DNA of 64,000 nt from Komagataeibacter xylinus (GTDB lineage Bacteria; Pseudomonadota; Alphaproteobacteria; Acetobacterales; Acetobacteraceae), in the NCBI RefSeq assembly GCF_009834365.1, contig NZ_CP041348.1, forward strand, positions 1,233,501 through 1,297,500, in the 5' to 3' direction. Within the stretch, counting starts at the first letter, position 1. The number at the start of each line of letters is the position of its first letter. A program made the position numbers and the translations under genes. Below are positions 10,076 to 18,270 of this stretch, in pieces. Under the pieces are notes generated by a model, which did no database searches, had not been told where the DNA came from, and saw nothing but the letters and a program-made list of their open reading frames with translations.

Positions 10076-10303
10076 ATGGGTGCCATGTCCTCTTCCGAAC
10101 TTTCGCGTCTTCAGGTCTGCCTGCGCCGTCTGCTGGGCTCGCCGGGGCTTACCGTCAATGCACCGCCGCGTGCCGGGCTGTCGGTTGAACTCGCGGTCAA
10201 TGGTGAAGTGGTGGGTACCGTCCATCGCGATGAAGACGAGGGCGAAGTGTCCTACGCCATCCACATGACCGTGCTCGAAGAAGACCTTCCCCCCGCAAAG
10301 TAA
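10076..10303 (+). CDS. DUF3126 family protein
   Basis: This small protein (75 residues from ATG 10076, or 72 from ATG 10085) has the alphaproteobacterial DUF3126 pattern: ELSRLQVCLRRLLGSPGLTV, then an NGEVVGTVHRDEDEGEVSY segment. No function is known for the family. Both candidate starts have weak ribosome-binding sites. The region 9809-10075 upstream shows no gene. Confidence 0.8.
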   Translation: MGAMSSSELSRLQVCLRRLLGSPGLTVNAPPRAGLSVELAVNGEVVGTVHRDEDEGEVSYAIHMTVLEEDLPPAK

Positions 10304-10329
10304 GGCGCCCGCTGGTAAAGCCCGAAAAC

Positions 10330-10411
10330 ATAAAGAAGTTTTTGGTGAAGCTTTTTTCAAAAAGCTTCAGGAAACGCTGCCTTTGAAAAAAGACGGTCCC
10401 CCGGAAGCTTC
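10330..10411 (+). repeat. Palindromic intergenic element, copy 3
   Basis: The first hairpin is intact (GAAGCTTTTTTCAAAAAGCTTC). The second is eroded (CTGCCTTTGAAAAAAGACGG) and the right arm is partly changed (CCGGAAGCTTCAG). The element sits between the convergent genes for the DUF3126 and DUF2939 proteins, where a bidirectional terminator would be expected. Confidence 0.75.
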
Positions 10412-10447
10412 AGTTGTTTTCAGCCTCTCTCGAGGGGCCTGGCCGGC

Positions 10448-11074
10448 CTAGGGCTGCGTCAGCGGCCGGGGCACGGGGCCTGCCGATGCCTCGACAAGGG
10501 GCTGCGGAGGGTGCGCGGGCAGGTCGATTCGGTGGATCTTCCACTGGAAGGCATGAATGCGCATCTGCAGCCGCAGCGGGGTCTCGTTCTCATGGCCGGG
10601 CATGAGAACACTCGCCTCGAACACGCCCGGATGGGTGAAATGTGCATGCACGCGCCACAGCAGGCCCAGCATCGTGCCCGCCGAGGCGGGTTTCTGCTCA
10701 TGCGGCATCAGATGATCGACCAGCATGCCCAGCTTGTCTGGGCGCACTTCCTCGTCAATCGCGTTTGATGCGGCGGATGAGGCGAAGGATGACCCGAAGG
10801 CAGGCAGTTCATCATCAGCCACGGGCGGGCCGATCAGGTCATCGACCACCTGCGTCTTGAGCCCGTTGCGCACCGATTCCCATTTGAGGCAGGTGTTGAG
10901 GCTGCTCATGTCATGCGTGCGGATGGCTGATGTGATGGACCATAATGTGCAGAAGGGCGAGGCCGCGTACAGCGTGGTGGCGGCGGCCAGCGTACCCGCG
11001 CACACCCACCGCGCCTGCTGGCGGCGCAGGATGGACAGGTTGCCAGGAATTTCCATGCGGGAAAGATAAGACAT
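10448..11074 (-). CDS. DUF2939 domain-containing membrane-anchored protein
   Basis: The 208-residue protein has one N-terminal membrane segment (WVCAGTLAAATTLYAASPFCTL). This is followed by the DUF2939 pattern ITSAIRTHDMSSLNTCLKWESVRNGLKTQVVDDL, in which a short helix-rich periplasmic domain follows the anchor. The C-terminal third (RVHAHFTHPGVFEASVL, LQMRIHAFQWKIHRIDL) is beta-rich. No function is known. It is divergent from moeB. Confidence 0.72.
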   Translation of the reverse strand: MSYLSRMEIPGNLSILRRQQARWVCAGTLAAATTLYAASPFCTLWSITSAIRTHDMSSLNTCLKWESVRNGLKTQVVDDLIGPPVADDELPAFGSSFASSAASNAIDEEVRPDKLGMLVDHLMPHEQKPASAGTMLGLLWRVHAHFTHPGVFEASVLMPGHENETPLRLQMRIHAFQWKIHRIDLPAHPPQPLVEASAGPVPRPLTQP

Positions 11075-11153
11075 TGATTTATACTCCCCCAGAATGGTTT
11101 CACCTTGCCCTCTAGCTTATACTGGAAACATATCGGGCATGCATTGGTTTCAT

Positions 11154-11181
11154 GATTGCGTGACATAATTTTCACGTAATC
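11154..11181. promoter_or_regulatory. Inverted repeat in the divergent DUF2939/moeB spacer
   Basis: GATTGCGTG and CACGTAATC form 9-bp arms with one mismatch around a 10-nt AT-rich centre. The position between two divergent genes suits an operator, but no regulator is known. Confidence 0.35.
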
Positions 11182-11271
11182 GTGATCGAAGGCCTGTTTC
11201 TCCCGGCTGCGTCGGGGTGGGGCAGGGTGTATTCGCCATGGGTGCGGCAACGGGCGGGGCAGGAGAGAGGA

Positions 11272-12096
11272 ATGAATTTTTCCGACGAGGAGATCCAGCG
11301 CTACGCGCGCCACATCCTCCTGCCCGAGGTCGGTGGTACGGGGCAGGAAGCGTTGAAAAACGCCAATGTTCTGGTCATTGGCGCAGGCGGGCTGGGCTCG
11401 CCGGTGGCCCTTTATCTGGCCGCCGCCGGGGTGGGCCGCATCGGGCTGGTCGATGATGACGTGGTGGACCTGTCAAACCTGCAACGCCAGATCGCGCATG
11501 TGACCGACCGCATCGGGCAGCTCAAGGTCGAGTCGGCAGCCATCGCCATGCGCGCGATCAATCCGGGAACACGGGTGGATTGTCATAACGTGCGGCTTAC
11601 GGCTGATAACGCCCGCGCGCTGGTGCGGCAATATGACCTGGTGTGCGATGGCAGCGACAATTTCGCCACCCGCTACCTCGTGGCCGATGCCTGCGCGCTG
11701 GAGGAGCGCACCCTCGTCTCCGCCGCCGTGCTGCGTTTTGAGGGGCAGCTTTCCACCTTCCGCTCCGGCGGGCCGTGCTATCGCTGCCTCTACCCCGAGG
11801 CCCCGCCCGCAGGCACCGTGCCGTCCTGCGCGGAGGCCGGCGTGTTCGGCGCCGTGACGGGCGTGATGGGCACGCTTCAGGCTACCGAGGCGCTGAAGGA
11901 AATCCTCGGTATAGGCGAGAGCCTGTCCGGCCGCCTGCTGGTGTGGGATGCGCTGGCCATGCGCTTCCACACCATTACCCTGCCGCCCGATCCTGACTGC
12001 GCCCTGTGTGGCGCGCACCCCACCATCCACGACCTTTCGGCCCATGACGGTCCGGCACCCGCCCTGTGTGGCGTGCCCGAAGGGGCTGCACCATGA
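11272..12096 (+). CDS. moeB: MoeB/ThiF/HesA-family sulfur-carrier adenylyltransferase
   Basis: The 274-residue protein adenylates the C-terminal Gly-Gly of a sulfur-carrier protein such as MoaD or ThiS. It has the nucleotide motif GAGGLGSP (about 36-43), the DDDVVDLSNLQRQ segment, the catalytic-loop SCAEAGVFG and two zinc CxxC pairs (CYRCLYPE and CALCGAH). AGGAGAG precedes MNFSDEE, which fixes the start. It overlaps the next gene by 4 bp (ATGA). No moaD, moaE or thiS lies nearby, so the carrier partner cannot be decided. Confidence 0.88.
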   Translation: MNFSDEEIQRYARHILLPEVGGTGQEALKNANVLVIGAGGLGSPVALYLAAAGVGRIGLVDDDVVDLSNLQRQIAHVTDRIGQLKVESAAIAMRAINPGTRVDCHNVRLTADNARALVRQYDLVCDGSDNFATRYLVADACALEERTLVSAAVLRFEGQLSTFRSGGPCYRCLYPEAPPAGTVPSCAEAGVFGAVTGVMGTLQATEALKEILGIGESLSGRLLVWDALAMRFHTITLPPDPDCALCGAHPTIHDLSAHDGPAPALCGVPEGAAP

Positions 12097-12479
12097 TGCG
12101 CGATGACGGGGCTCTGGCCATCCTGCTCTATGATGGCGCCTATGCCCGCGCGCATTATGCCTTTGTGGTGGCGGCGGGCGCGCTGGCCATTGGCCGCCCG
12201 GTCATCCTGTTCGCGGCGGGGCGCGGGGTGCATGCGCTGGCGCGTGACTGGCGCGGCCTGCATGATGCGGCAGATGATGCGGGGGTGCGCGCGCGTGGTG
12301 TTGCAGGCATGGACACGCTGCGCGAAGCCACGATTGAACTTGATGCGACGCTCATGGTGTGCGAGGCCGCGCTGAAACTGTGCGATCTTGCGCCCGGGCA
12401 ACTGCTCGATGGCGTGCAGGTGGCCGGTATTCCCACTTTTCTCGAAGCCGCCAGGGGGCGGCAGATCATAACCCTTTAA
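12093..12479 (+). CDS. DsrE/DsrF-like small protein
   Basis: The 128-residue protein has the alpha/beta DsrE-like pattern: a first strand AILLYDGAYARAHYAF, then GRPVILFAAGRGVHAL, and a Cys in the position typical for sulfur relay (LMVCEAALKLCDL). It ends with a turn GVQVAGIPTFLEAA. Its start codon overlaps the moeB stop, so the two are translationally coupled and probably act in the same sulfur-transfer process. Family assignment rests on pattern and context only. Confidence 0.62.
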   Translation: MMRDDGALAILLYDGAYARAHYAFVVAAGALAIGRPVILFAAGRGVHALARDWRGLHDAADDAGVRARGVAGMDTLREATIELDATLMVCEAALKLCDLAPGQLLDGVQVAGIPTFLEAARGRQIITL

Positions 12480-12494
12480 GGATTGAAGAACACG

Positions 12495-13481
12495 ATGGCG
12501 CAGTGCGTGCGGCATGAATTCCTTGCGCGGGTGGCCAGCAGGCCGCTAGTGCGTGGCACCCGGCGGTGGGGGTATCTGGCGGCCTGCGTGGCGGTGCTGG
12601 GCATGGAGGCAGGGCCCGTGCAGGCCGCGACGCCCACGGCCCACTATCACGCCCATGCGGCTGCGGACAAGGCTGCCACCAGCCTTGGCCATGCCCATGT
12701 GCATGGAGCCAAGGCAGCAAAAACGGCGGAAAAAAAGGCTGAAAAAACCGCCCACGCGGCAGCCCGCCACCACCATGCGGCAGCGGTGGCCGCCGGTGTG
12801 GGTGCAGGCGCCGTGGCAGGCGCGGGGGTTGCGGCGGCCAGCGCAGCCCATCCGGCCACCGCCACACCGCCCGCCGCCCCGCCCGATGCCTCGGCACTCG
12901 CGCCCGTTGATAACACCAAGGGCAGCGTGACCGGCCTGCCCCTGCCGCGCTTTGCCGCCTTCCGTGCCGATGAGGTCAACCTGCGTACCGGGCCGGGGCA
13001 GCGCTACCCCATTGACTGGGTGTACCACCGCCGGGGCCTGCCGGTAAAAATCGAGCGCGAGTTCGATGTGTGGCGCCTCGTCGAGGATTCGGACGGGCAG
13101 AAGGGCTGGGTCCATCAGGCAACCCTGGTGGGAACCCGCACGTTTGTCATACCGGGACTGCCCCCCCAGGGTGATGCCCAGCAGGCGGGCCAGCCCACCG
13201 CCAAGGAGACCGACGTGATTGGCCGGGCTGATACCCGCATCGTGGGCCATGTGACGGATGTGGCTGATGCGGCGGATATCAAGGGTGCGGTCATGCTGCA
13301 TGCGGATGCCAACACATCATCCGCCGTGGTGGCCGTGCTGCGCCCCGGCGTGGTGGGCACGCTGCGCCAGTGCCAGGCGGGCACGCCATGGTGCAAGGTC
13401 TCGGTCAAGCAGTACAGTGGCTGGATCGAACGCAGTGCCATGTGGGGGCTGTTGCCGCAGGAGGTCATAGCCCCCTCCTGA
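12495..13481 (+). CDS. Secreted protein with bacterial SH3 domains and a His/Ala-rich linker
   Basis: The 328-residue protein starts at MAQCVRHEFLAR and has a signal segment ending near PVQAATP. A long Ala/His/Lys-rich low-complexity linker follows (HYHAHAAADKAAT, KKAEKTAHAAARHHHAAAV). Two bacterial SH3-like modules come next: DEVNLRTGPGQRYPIDWVY with EFDVWRLVEDSDGQKGWVH, and MLHADANTSSAVVAVLRPG with CKVSVKQYSGWIER. Such proteins usually act in the envelope, often on peptidoglycan. It lies 27 bp upstream of pyk. Confidence 0.75.
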   Translation: MAQCVRHEFLARVASRPLVRGTRRWGYLAACVAVLGMEAGPVQAATPTAHYHAHAAADKAATSLGHAHVHGAKAAKTAEKKAEKTAHAAARHHHAAAVAAGVGAGAVAGAGVAAASAAHPATATPPAAPPDASALAPVDNTKGSVTGLPLPRFAAFRADEVNLRTGPGQRYPIDWVYHRRGLPVKIEREFDVWRLVEDSDGQKGWVHQATLVGTRTFVIPGLPPQGDAQQAGQPTAKETDVIGRADTRIVGHVTDVADAADIKGAVMLHADANTSSAVVAVLRPGVVGTLRQCQAGTPWCKVSVKQYSGWIERSAMWGLLPQEVIAPS

Positions 13482-13508
13482 GAATGACGTGAACAGGCGG
13501 AGAAAGAA

Positions 13509-14948
13509 ATGCCGGATACACCCTACCGTGCCATGCGCCGGACCAAGATCGTCTCGACCCTTGGCCCGGCCACGACCGACCATGCCACCATCCGCGCGCT
13601 GGCCGTGGCGGGGGTGGATGTCTTCCGGCTCAATTTCTCCCACGGCACCCATGAAGATCACGCCGCCCGTCATGCGGTCATCCGTGATGTGGAGGCCGAG
13701 CTTGGCCGCCCCATCGGCATTCTGGCCGATGTGCAGGGCCCCAAGCTGCGGGTGGGCAATTTCGCCAGTGGCCGGGTGCAGCTGACGCCGGGCGCATCCT
13801 TCCGGCTCGATCTTGACGGGGCACCGGGCAACGAAAAGCGCGTGAACCTGCCCCACCCCGAAATCATTGCGGCAGCGCAGGTGGGCAGCACGCTGCTGCT
13901 TGATGATGGCAAGCTCGCCCTGCGCGTGTGCGAACGCGGCCCCGACTTCCTGCTGACCGAGGTTGTGGTGGGCGGCCCGCTTTCTGACCACAAGGGCGTG
14001 AACGTGCCCGATGTGGTGCTGCCCATTCCCGCCCTGACCGACAAGGATAGGGTGGACATGGCGTTTGCCCTTGATCTGGGCATTGAATATGTCGGGCTGT
14101 CGTTCGTGCAGCGGCCGGAGGATGTCCGCGAGGCCCGTGCGCTGGCTGGTGGCCGGGCGTGGATCATGACCAAGCTCGAGAAACCGCAGGCGATGGACAA
14201 CCTGCACGAGATCATAGCCCTGTCGGATGCGGTGATGGTGGCGCGTGGCGACCTGGGCGTGGAACTGCCACCCGAGCGCGTGCCGCTGGCGCAAAAGCGC
14301 ATCATCCGTATCGCCCGCCAGCTTGGCCGCCCCGTGGTGGTGGCGACCCAGATGCTCGAAAGCATGATCCACGCGCCCACCCCCACCCGTGCCGAGGCCT
14401 CCGACGTGGCGACGGCGGTGTTCGATGGTGCCGATGCGGTCATGCTCTCGGCCGAGACGGCGGTGGGTTCCTACCCGCGCGAGGCGGTGGCGATCATGGA
14501 CCGCATCGTGCGCCGTGTTGAGGAGGATGAAGTCTGGCGCACCCAGATGGAAACCTCCAGCCCCGAGCCGGACCACAGTGTTGCGGGTGCGATTGCCGCG
14601 GCGACCCGGCAGGTCGCCGCCACGGTTGATGCCGCCGCCATCGTGGCCTTTACCCTGTCGGGCCGGACGGCGCTGCGCATTGCGCGTGAGCGACCGACCT
14701 GCCCCATCCTTGGCCTGACCCCCAATGATGAGATTGCCCGCAGGCTGGCGGTGGCCTGGGGCGTGCAGGCGATCTCGGTCGGGCAGGAAACCCCGGTCCA
14801 TACCGTGGAAAGTGTGGTGGATCAGGCGCTGGCCGTGGCCAAGGGTGATGGCTATGGCGCCGCGGGCGATGCGGTGGTGATCGTGGCCGGGCTGCCTTTT
14901 GGGGTAGCGGGCAGCACCAATACGTTGCGGGTCGCCACGCTGACCTGA
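13509..14948 (+). CDS. pyk: Pyruvate kinase
   Basis: The enzyme makes pyruvate and ATP from phosphoenolpyruvate. The 479-residue protein shows the conserved order RTKIVSTLGPAT (N-terminus), FRLNFSHGTHEDH, ILADVQGPKLRVG, the catalytic loop VMVARGDLGVELP with Lys upstream (MTKLEKPQA), ATQMLESMI and the K+/effector-region SDVATAVFDGADAVMLSAETAVG. AGAAAG lies ahead of ATG 13509. The following palindromic element probably ends its transcript. Confidence 0.96.
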   Translation: MPDTPYRAMRRTKIVSTLGPATTDHATIRALAVAGVDVFRLNFSHGTHEDHAARHAVIRDVEAELGRPIGILADVQGPKLRVGNFASGRVQLTPGASFRLDLDGAPGNEKRVNLPHPEIIAAAQVGSTLLLDDGKLALRVCERGPDFLLTEVVVGGPLSDHKGVNVPDVVLPIPALTDKDRVDMAFALDLGIEYVGLSFVQRPEDVREARALAGGRAWIMTKLEKPQAMDNLHEIIALSDAVMVARGDLGVELPPERVPLAQKRIIRIARQLGRPVVVATQMLESMIHAPTPTRAEASDVATAVFDGADAVMLSAETAVGSYPREAVAIMDRIVRRVEEDEVWRTQMETSSPEPDHSVAGAIAAATRQVAATVDAAAIVAFTLSGRTALRIARERPTCPILGLTPNDEIARRLAVAWGVQAISVGQETPVHTVESVVDQALAVAKGDGYGAAGDAVVIVAGLPFGVAGSTNTLRVATLT

Positions 14949-14956
14949 AGAAAAAA

Positions 14957-15042
14957 TGATGGAAGTTTTTGGGTGCCGCCTTTTTTCAAAAAGGCGGCGT
15001 TCTTCTGAAGCTTTTTGAAAAAGGCTTCACCAGAAACTTTAT
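14957..15042 (-). repeat. Palindromic intergenic element, copy 4
   Basis: This is a full inverted-orientation copy with the strongest second hairpin of the set (GCCGCCTTTTTTCAAAAAGGCGGC). It then has AGCTTTTTGAAAAAGGCTT and the arm ACCAGAAACTTTAT. It lies between the convergent pyk and tyrA-type genes, beginning 8 bp after the pyk stop. Confidence 0.82.
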
Positions 15043-15055
15043 CTGTCTGTTTTTT

Positions 15056-15958
15056 TCAGGCCTGCCGGTTCTCGATCAGGCTGCGGCGGATGGCGCGCCC
15101 GCGCTGGATGCGGCTGACAATCACATCCTCGTTGCCGGTGCGGATGGCCTGGCCCATGGCCTGCGCATCGGCAATGAAGCGGTCGAGCATATCGAGCAGC
15201 GCCTCGCGGTTGTTGAGAAAGATGTCGCGCCACATCGTCGGGTCCGATGCCGCGATGCGCGTGAAGTCACGGAAGCCCGAAGCCGCGAAATCCAGCACTT
15301 CCGAGCGCGTTTCATCCGCCAGATCATCTGCCGTGCCGCATATGGTAAAGGCCAGCAGGTGCGGCAGGTGGCTGACAATGGCGCACACCCGGTCATGGTG
15401 CTCCACCGTCATGTCGCGCACGCGGGCCCCCATCATCTCCCACAGGGTCGTGATGCGGGCGAGGGCTGTGGCGGGCGTGCCCGCAGGCGGCGTGAGCAGG
15501 CACCACCGGTCCTCGAACAGGGTGGCGAAACCGGCATCAGGGCCGGAAAACTCCGTGCCCGCCATCGGATGCGCGGGCACGAAGGCAATGTCGGGATAGG
15601 CCGTCAGCAGCGGCGCCATGGCCTCCATTACCGTGACCTTGACCGAGCCGACCTCGCTCAGGATCGCGCCTTTTTTCATGGCGGGCAGGACCTGTGCTGC
15701 GACCATGGCAATCGCGCCCACCGGCACGCAGATGATCACGCAGTCCGCATCGCGCACGGCCGTTGCCAGATCGGCCTCGACGTCATCGGCAATGCCCAGT
15801 TCCGCCACGCGGGCGCGCACGGCGGGGCTGATGTCGCACGCGACCAGCCTGCGCGCGATGCGCCTGTCCTCATGCGCGCGGCGCAGGATGGAGGAGCCGA
15901 TCAGGCCGGGGCCGATAATGACCAGCGTATCGAACAGGGGGGCGGGCTTGTCCGTCAT
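15056..15958 (-). CDS. tyrC: Prephenate/arogenate dehydrogenase (TyrA/TyrC type)
   Basis: The 300-residue enzyme of tyrosine synthesis has an N-terminal NAD(P) fold (LVIIGPGLIGSSI, about 12-24) and CVIICVPVGAI. The catalytic region contains VPAHPMAGTEFSG and VEHHDRVCAIVSHLPHLLAF, including the His of HPMAGTE. No chorismate mutase domain is fused. The start is MTDKPAPLF, because the upstream extension (MRAPFSKPN) has no support. Whether prephenate or arogenate is the preferred substrate cannot be read from the sequence. Confidence 0.88.
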   Translation of the reverse strand: MTDKPAPLFDTLVIIGPGLIGSSILRRAHEDRRIARRLVACDISPAVRARVAELGIADDVEADLATAVRDADCVIICVPVGAIAMVAAQVLPAMKKGAILSEVGSVKVTVMEAMAPLLTAYPDIAFVPAHPMAGTEFSGPDAGFATLFEDRWCLLTPPAGTPATALARITTLWEMMGARVRDMTVEHHDRVCAIVSHLPHLLAFTICGTADDLADETRSEVLDFAASGFRDFTRIAASDPTMWRDIFLNNREALLDMLDRFIADAQAMGQAIRTGNEDVIVSRIQRGRAIRRSLIENRQA

Positions 15959-16003
15959 GGGGCGGTCTGTCTGGCTGTTGGGTTTGCTAAAAGGGGCGCG
16001 CAA

Positions 16004-17071
16004 TCAGTCCTGCGGCGGCTTGGCAGGTTTGCGTGCGGGCACGGTGGCGGGCGCTTCTTCCGGCTGTGCGGGGGCCTTGTGGCGCAGGGCCCGCATTTCC
16101 ATGGCCTGCCACAAAAGCAGCATGGGAATGCCGATGACCAGCTCCCGACCACGCCGCAGCAGTGACAGCCCCAGCGAGATGGACGGCGCAATGCCAAAGG
16201 CCGAGCCAAGGGTAATGTAGGCTGCTTCCTGCACGCCAAGGCCCGCGGGTACGAGGAACGAGACGGACATGATGCCGCACGCAACGCCCTCGATCGCAAC
16301 CGCCCCCCCAAAGCTCAGATGCGCGCCCAGGAAGTAATAGGCCACCCAGATCGTGGCAGCGCTGCCCAGCCAGCCCACGTAATGGAGCAGCGCGCCCTCC
16401 ATGATGCGGCGCGGGTGCGACCAGATGGCGTCGAAACGCTCCTGTATGCTGTCAGCGCTGCTCACCATCGCATCCTGCCACTGGGCGGCCATGTTGTTGC
16501 CCAGCATCTTGCCCGCGCGCTTGAGCAGGTCGCCACCCCGGCGCTGGGTATAGACGAAGCCCGCAATACCCATGGTCAGCAGCACGAGCCCGATGATGAC
16601 CGGGCGCGCGAACGGGCTGGACTGCTGGTGGGCCACGAGGCACAGCACGGCAGTCAGGATGAACAGGATCTGGCCCATTACCTCGGTGGTGATGTCGACA
16701 AGGTTTGCGCAGGCCGCCTCGCTGCCATCTATGGCGCGGCCCTTGCCGCGCGGCGCGAACAGGTCGCTCGAGCAGGTGGCGCGGATGCCGAGCACCATGC
16801 CGCCAAGCTGCGAGAACGGCAGGCATGACGCGGCTGCATCGCGGATCATGCGCGACACCACCAGCTGCACGAAGGGAATGTCCCGGCAAGCCGCGTGCCA
16901 GGCAAGACCCAGTATTGCATCGACTGCAAGCTGTGCCACCACGGTCGCCATGAACCCGACCACCCCGATGGAGACGATGGCCTTCATCACCGATCCGGCT
17001 CCGAACCAGGCGGTGCAGCCAGTCAGCAGGGCCAGGCCGAGGAGGGCCAGCAGGATTGTGAGCTTTCTCAA
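16004..17071 (-). CDS. HpnL-like membrane protein (LPG synthase TM-region family)
   Basis: The 355-residue polytopic protein is paralogous in design to the gene at 1355-2359. It shows PFSQLGGMVLGIR near residue 86 (compare VAQVGGEVITTR), LVDITTEVMGQILF, VPAGLGVQEAAYITLG and a Pro/Lys-rich tail. The N-terminus (LLALLGLALLTGCTAWF) looks like a signal anchor; the lone Cys could be mistaken for a lipobox. It is divergent from hpnA with 193 bp between them and sits upstream of tyrC (46 bp). The position next to hpnA makes this copy an equally good candidate for HpnL. Confidence 0.75.
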   Translation of the reverse strand: MRKLTILLALLGLALLTGCTAWFGAGSVMKAIVSIGVVGFMATVVAQLAVDAILGLAWHAACRDIPFVQLVVSRMIRDAAASCLPFSQLGGMVLGIRATCSSDLFAPRGKGRAIDGSEAACANLVDITTEVMGQILFILTAVLCLVAHQQSSPFARPVIIGLVLLTMGIAGFVYTQRRGGDLLKRAGKMLGNNMAAQWQDAMVSSADSIQERFDAIWSHPRRIMEGALLHYVGWLGSAATIWVAYYFLGAHLSFGGAVAIEGVACGIMSVSFLVPAGLGVQEAAYITLGSAFGIAPSISLGLSLLRRGRELVIGIPMLLLWQAMEMRALRHKAPAQPEEAPATVPARKPAKPPQD

Positions 17072-17264
17072 AAAAGATCCGTCTTGGTCTGTTGGCGTCA
17101 GGACACCGGGGAAAATTGATGCCGCCGTGGCTGGTTTTGCCTGACTTACACTACAGCAGGGTCTGGCGCCACCGGGAGGTGTCGGGATAAATGGAACGCC
17201 CGCCGGTTGCGAGTCCGTATCGCAATCGTGAATTCTGTCCCCTGACGGAGTGATCGTTCAGACC

Positions 17265-18260
17265 ATGACTGCCCCAACCCTTGTAACCGGTGCGACCGGT
17301 TTTGTCGGCTCGGCCGTTGCCCGCAATCTGGTGGAGCGTGGCCATACGCTCAGGCTCATGGTGCGCAAAGGCAGCGACCTGACCAACCTGCGCGATCTGC
17401 CCGCAGAACTGGTGGAAGGCGATCTCTCCACCCCCGAAAGCTTCGATGCCGCCGTAAAAGGCTGCCGTTACGTGTTCCATGTCGCGGCGGATTACCGGCT
17501 GTGGGTGCCCGACCCGGTGCCGATGATGGTCGCCAATGTGGAAGGTACGCGCGGCCTGATGCTGGCGGCGCAGAAGGCGGGGGTCGAGCGGATTGTGTAC
17601 TGCTCCTCGGTTGCGGCGCTGGGGCTGATTGGCGATGGCACCATCTCCGATGAGGAAACGCCGGTGCATGAACATGGCGTGATCGGCATCTACAAGCGCT
17701 CCAAATACCGCGCCGAGCAGGAAGTGCTGCGCCTGGTGCACGAGCGCGCGCTGCCCGCCGTGATCGTGAACCCCTCCACCCCCGTTGGCCCGCGCGACAT
17801 CAAGCCCACGCCCACGGGCCAGATGATCCTGGACTGCGCGGCGGGCCGCATGCCGGCCTATGTCGATACCGGCGTGAACATCGTGCATGTGGATGACGTG
17901 GCCGAGGGTCACGCCCTGGCGCTCGAGCGCGGGCGCATTGGCGAGAAATACATTCTGGGCGGGCAGAACTACCTGCTGCGCGACCTGTTCGCCATGACTG
18001 CCGAGATTGCGGGTGTGGCGCCGCCGCGCATCAGCCTGCCGCAGGCGGTGATCTGGCCGGTGGCGGTGGCGAGCGAATGGCTGTCCCGCGCTTTTGGCAT
18101 TGCGCCCCGCGTCACGCGCGAGATGCTGGCCATGTCGCACAAGAAGATGTTCTTCTCATCGGACAAGGCGATCCGTGAACTCGGCTATGCCCCGCGCCCC
18201 GCGCGGGAGGCGGTGACGGACGCAATCGACTGGTTCCGCCAGCACGGCATGCTGGATTGA
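17265..18260 (+). CDS. hpnA: HpnA, hopanoid-associated NAD-dependent sugar epimerase/reductase
   Basis: The extended SDR protein of about 331 residues has the nucleotide motif TGATGFVGSAVA at its N-terminus and the catalytic YKRSK (YxxxK) after SSVAALG. The VNPSTPVGPRDIKPTPTG segment is typical of HpnA. I choose ATG 17265; a GTG at 17250 also fits the frame but would overlap its own GGAG box. It is the first gene of the run hpnABCDE, which follows with spacings of 10 bp, -4 bp, 84 bp and 4 bp. Its exact reaction in hopanoid tailoring is not settled. Confidence 0.92.
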   Translation: MTAPTLVTGATGFVGSAVARNLVERGHTLRLMVRKGSDLTNLRDLPAELVEGDLSTPESFDAAVKGCRYVFHVAADYRLWVPDPVPMMVANVEGTRGLMLAAQKAGVERIVYCSSVAALGLIGDGTISDEETPVHEHGVIGIYKRSKYRAEQEVLRLVHERALPAVIVNPSTPVGPRDIKPTPTGQMILDCAAGRMPAYVDTGVNIVHVDDVAEGHALALERGRIGEKYILGGQNYLLRDLFAMTAEIAGVAPPRISLPQAVIWPVAVASEWLSRAFGIAPRVTREMLAMSHKKMFFSSDKAIRELGYAPRPAREAVTDAIDWFRQHGMLD

Positions 18261-18270
18261 GCAGCCGGTC

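Noticed and set aside
13317..14801. 494-codon open frame antisense to pyruvate kinase
   Set aside because: High GC codon bias leaves long antisense frames open. The translation is His/Gly/Arg-rich without family motifs, and the plus-strand pyk is certain.
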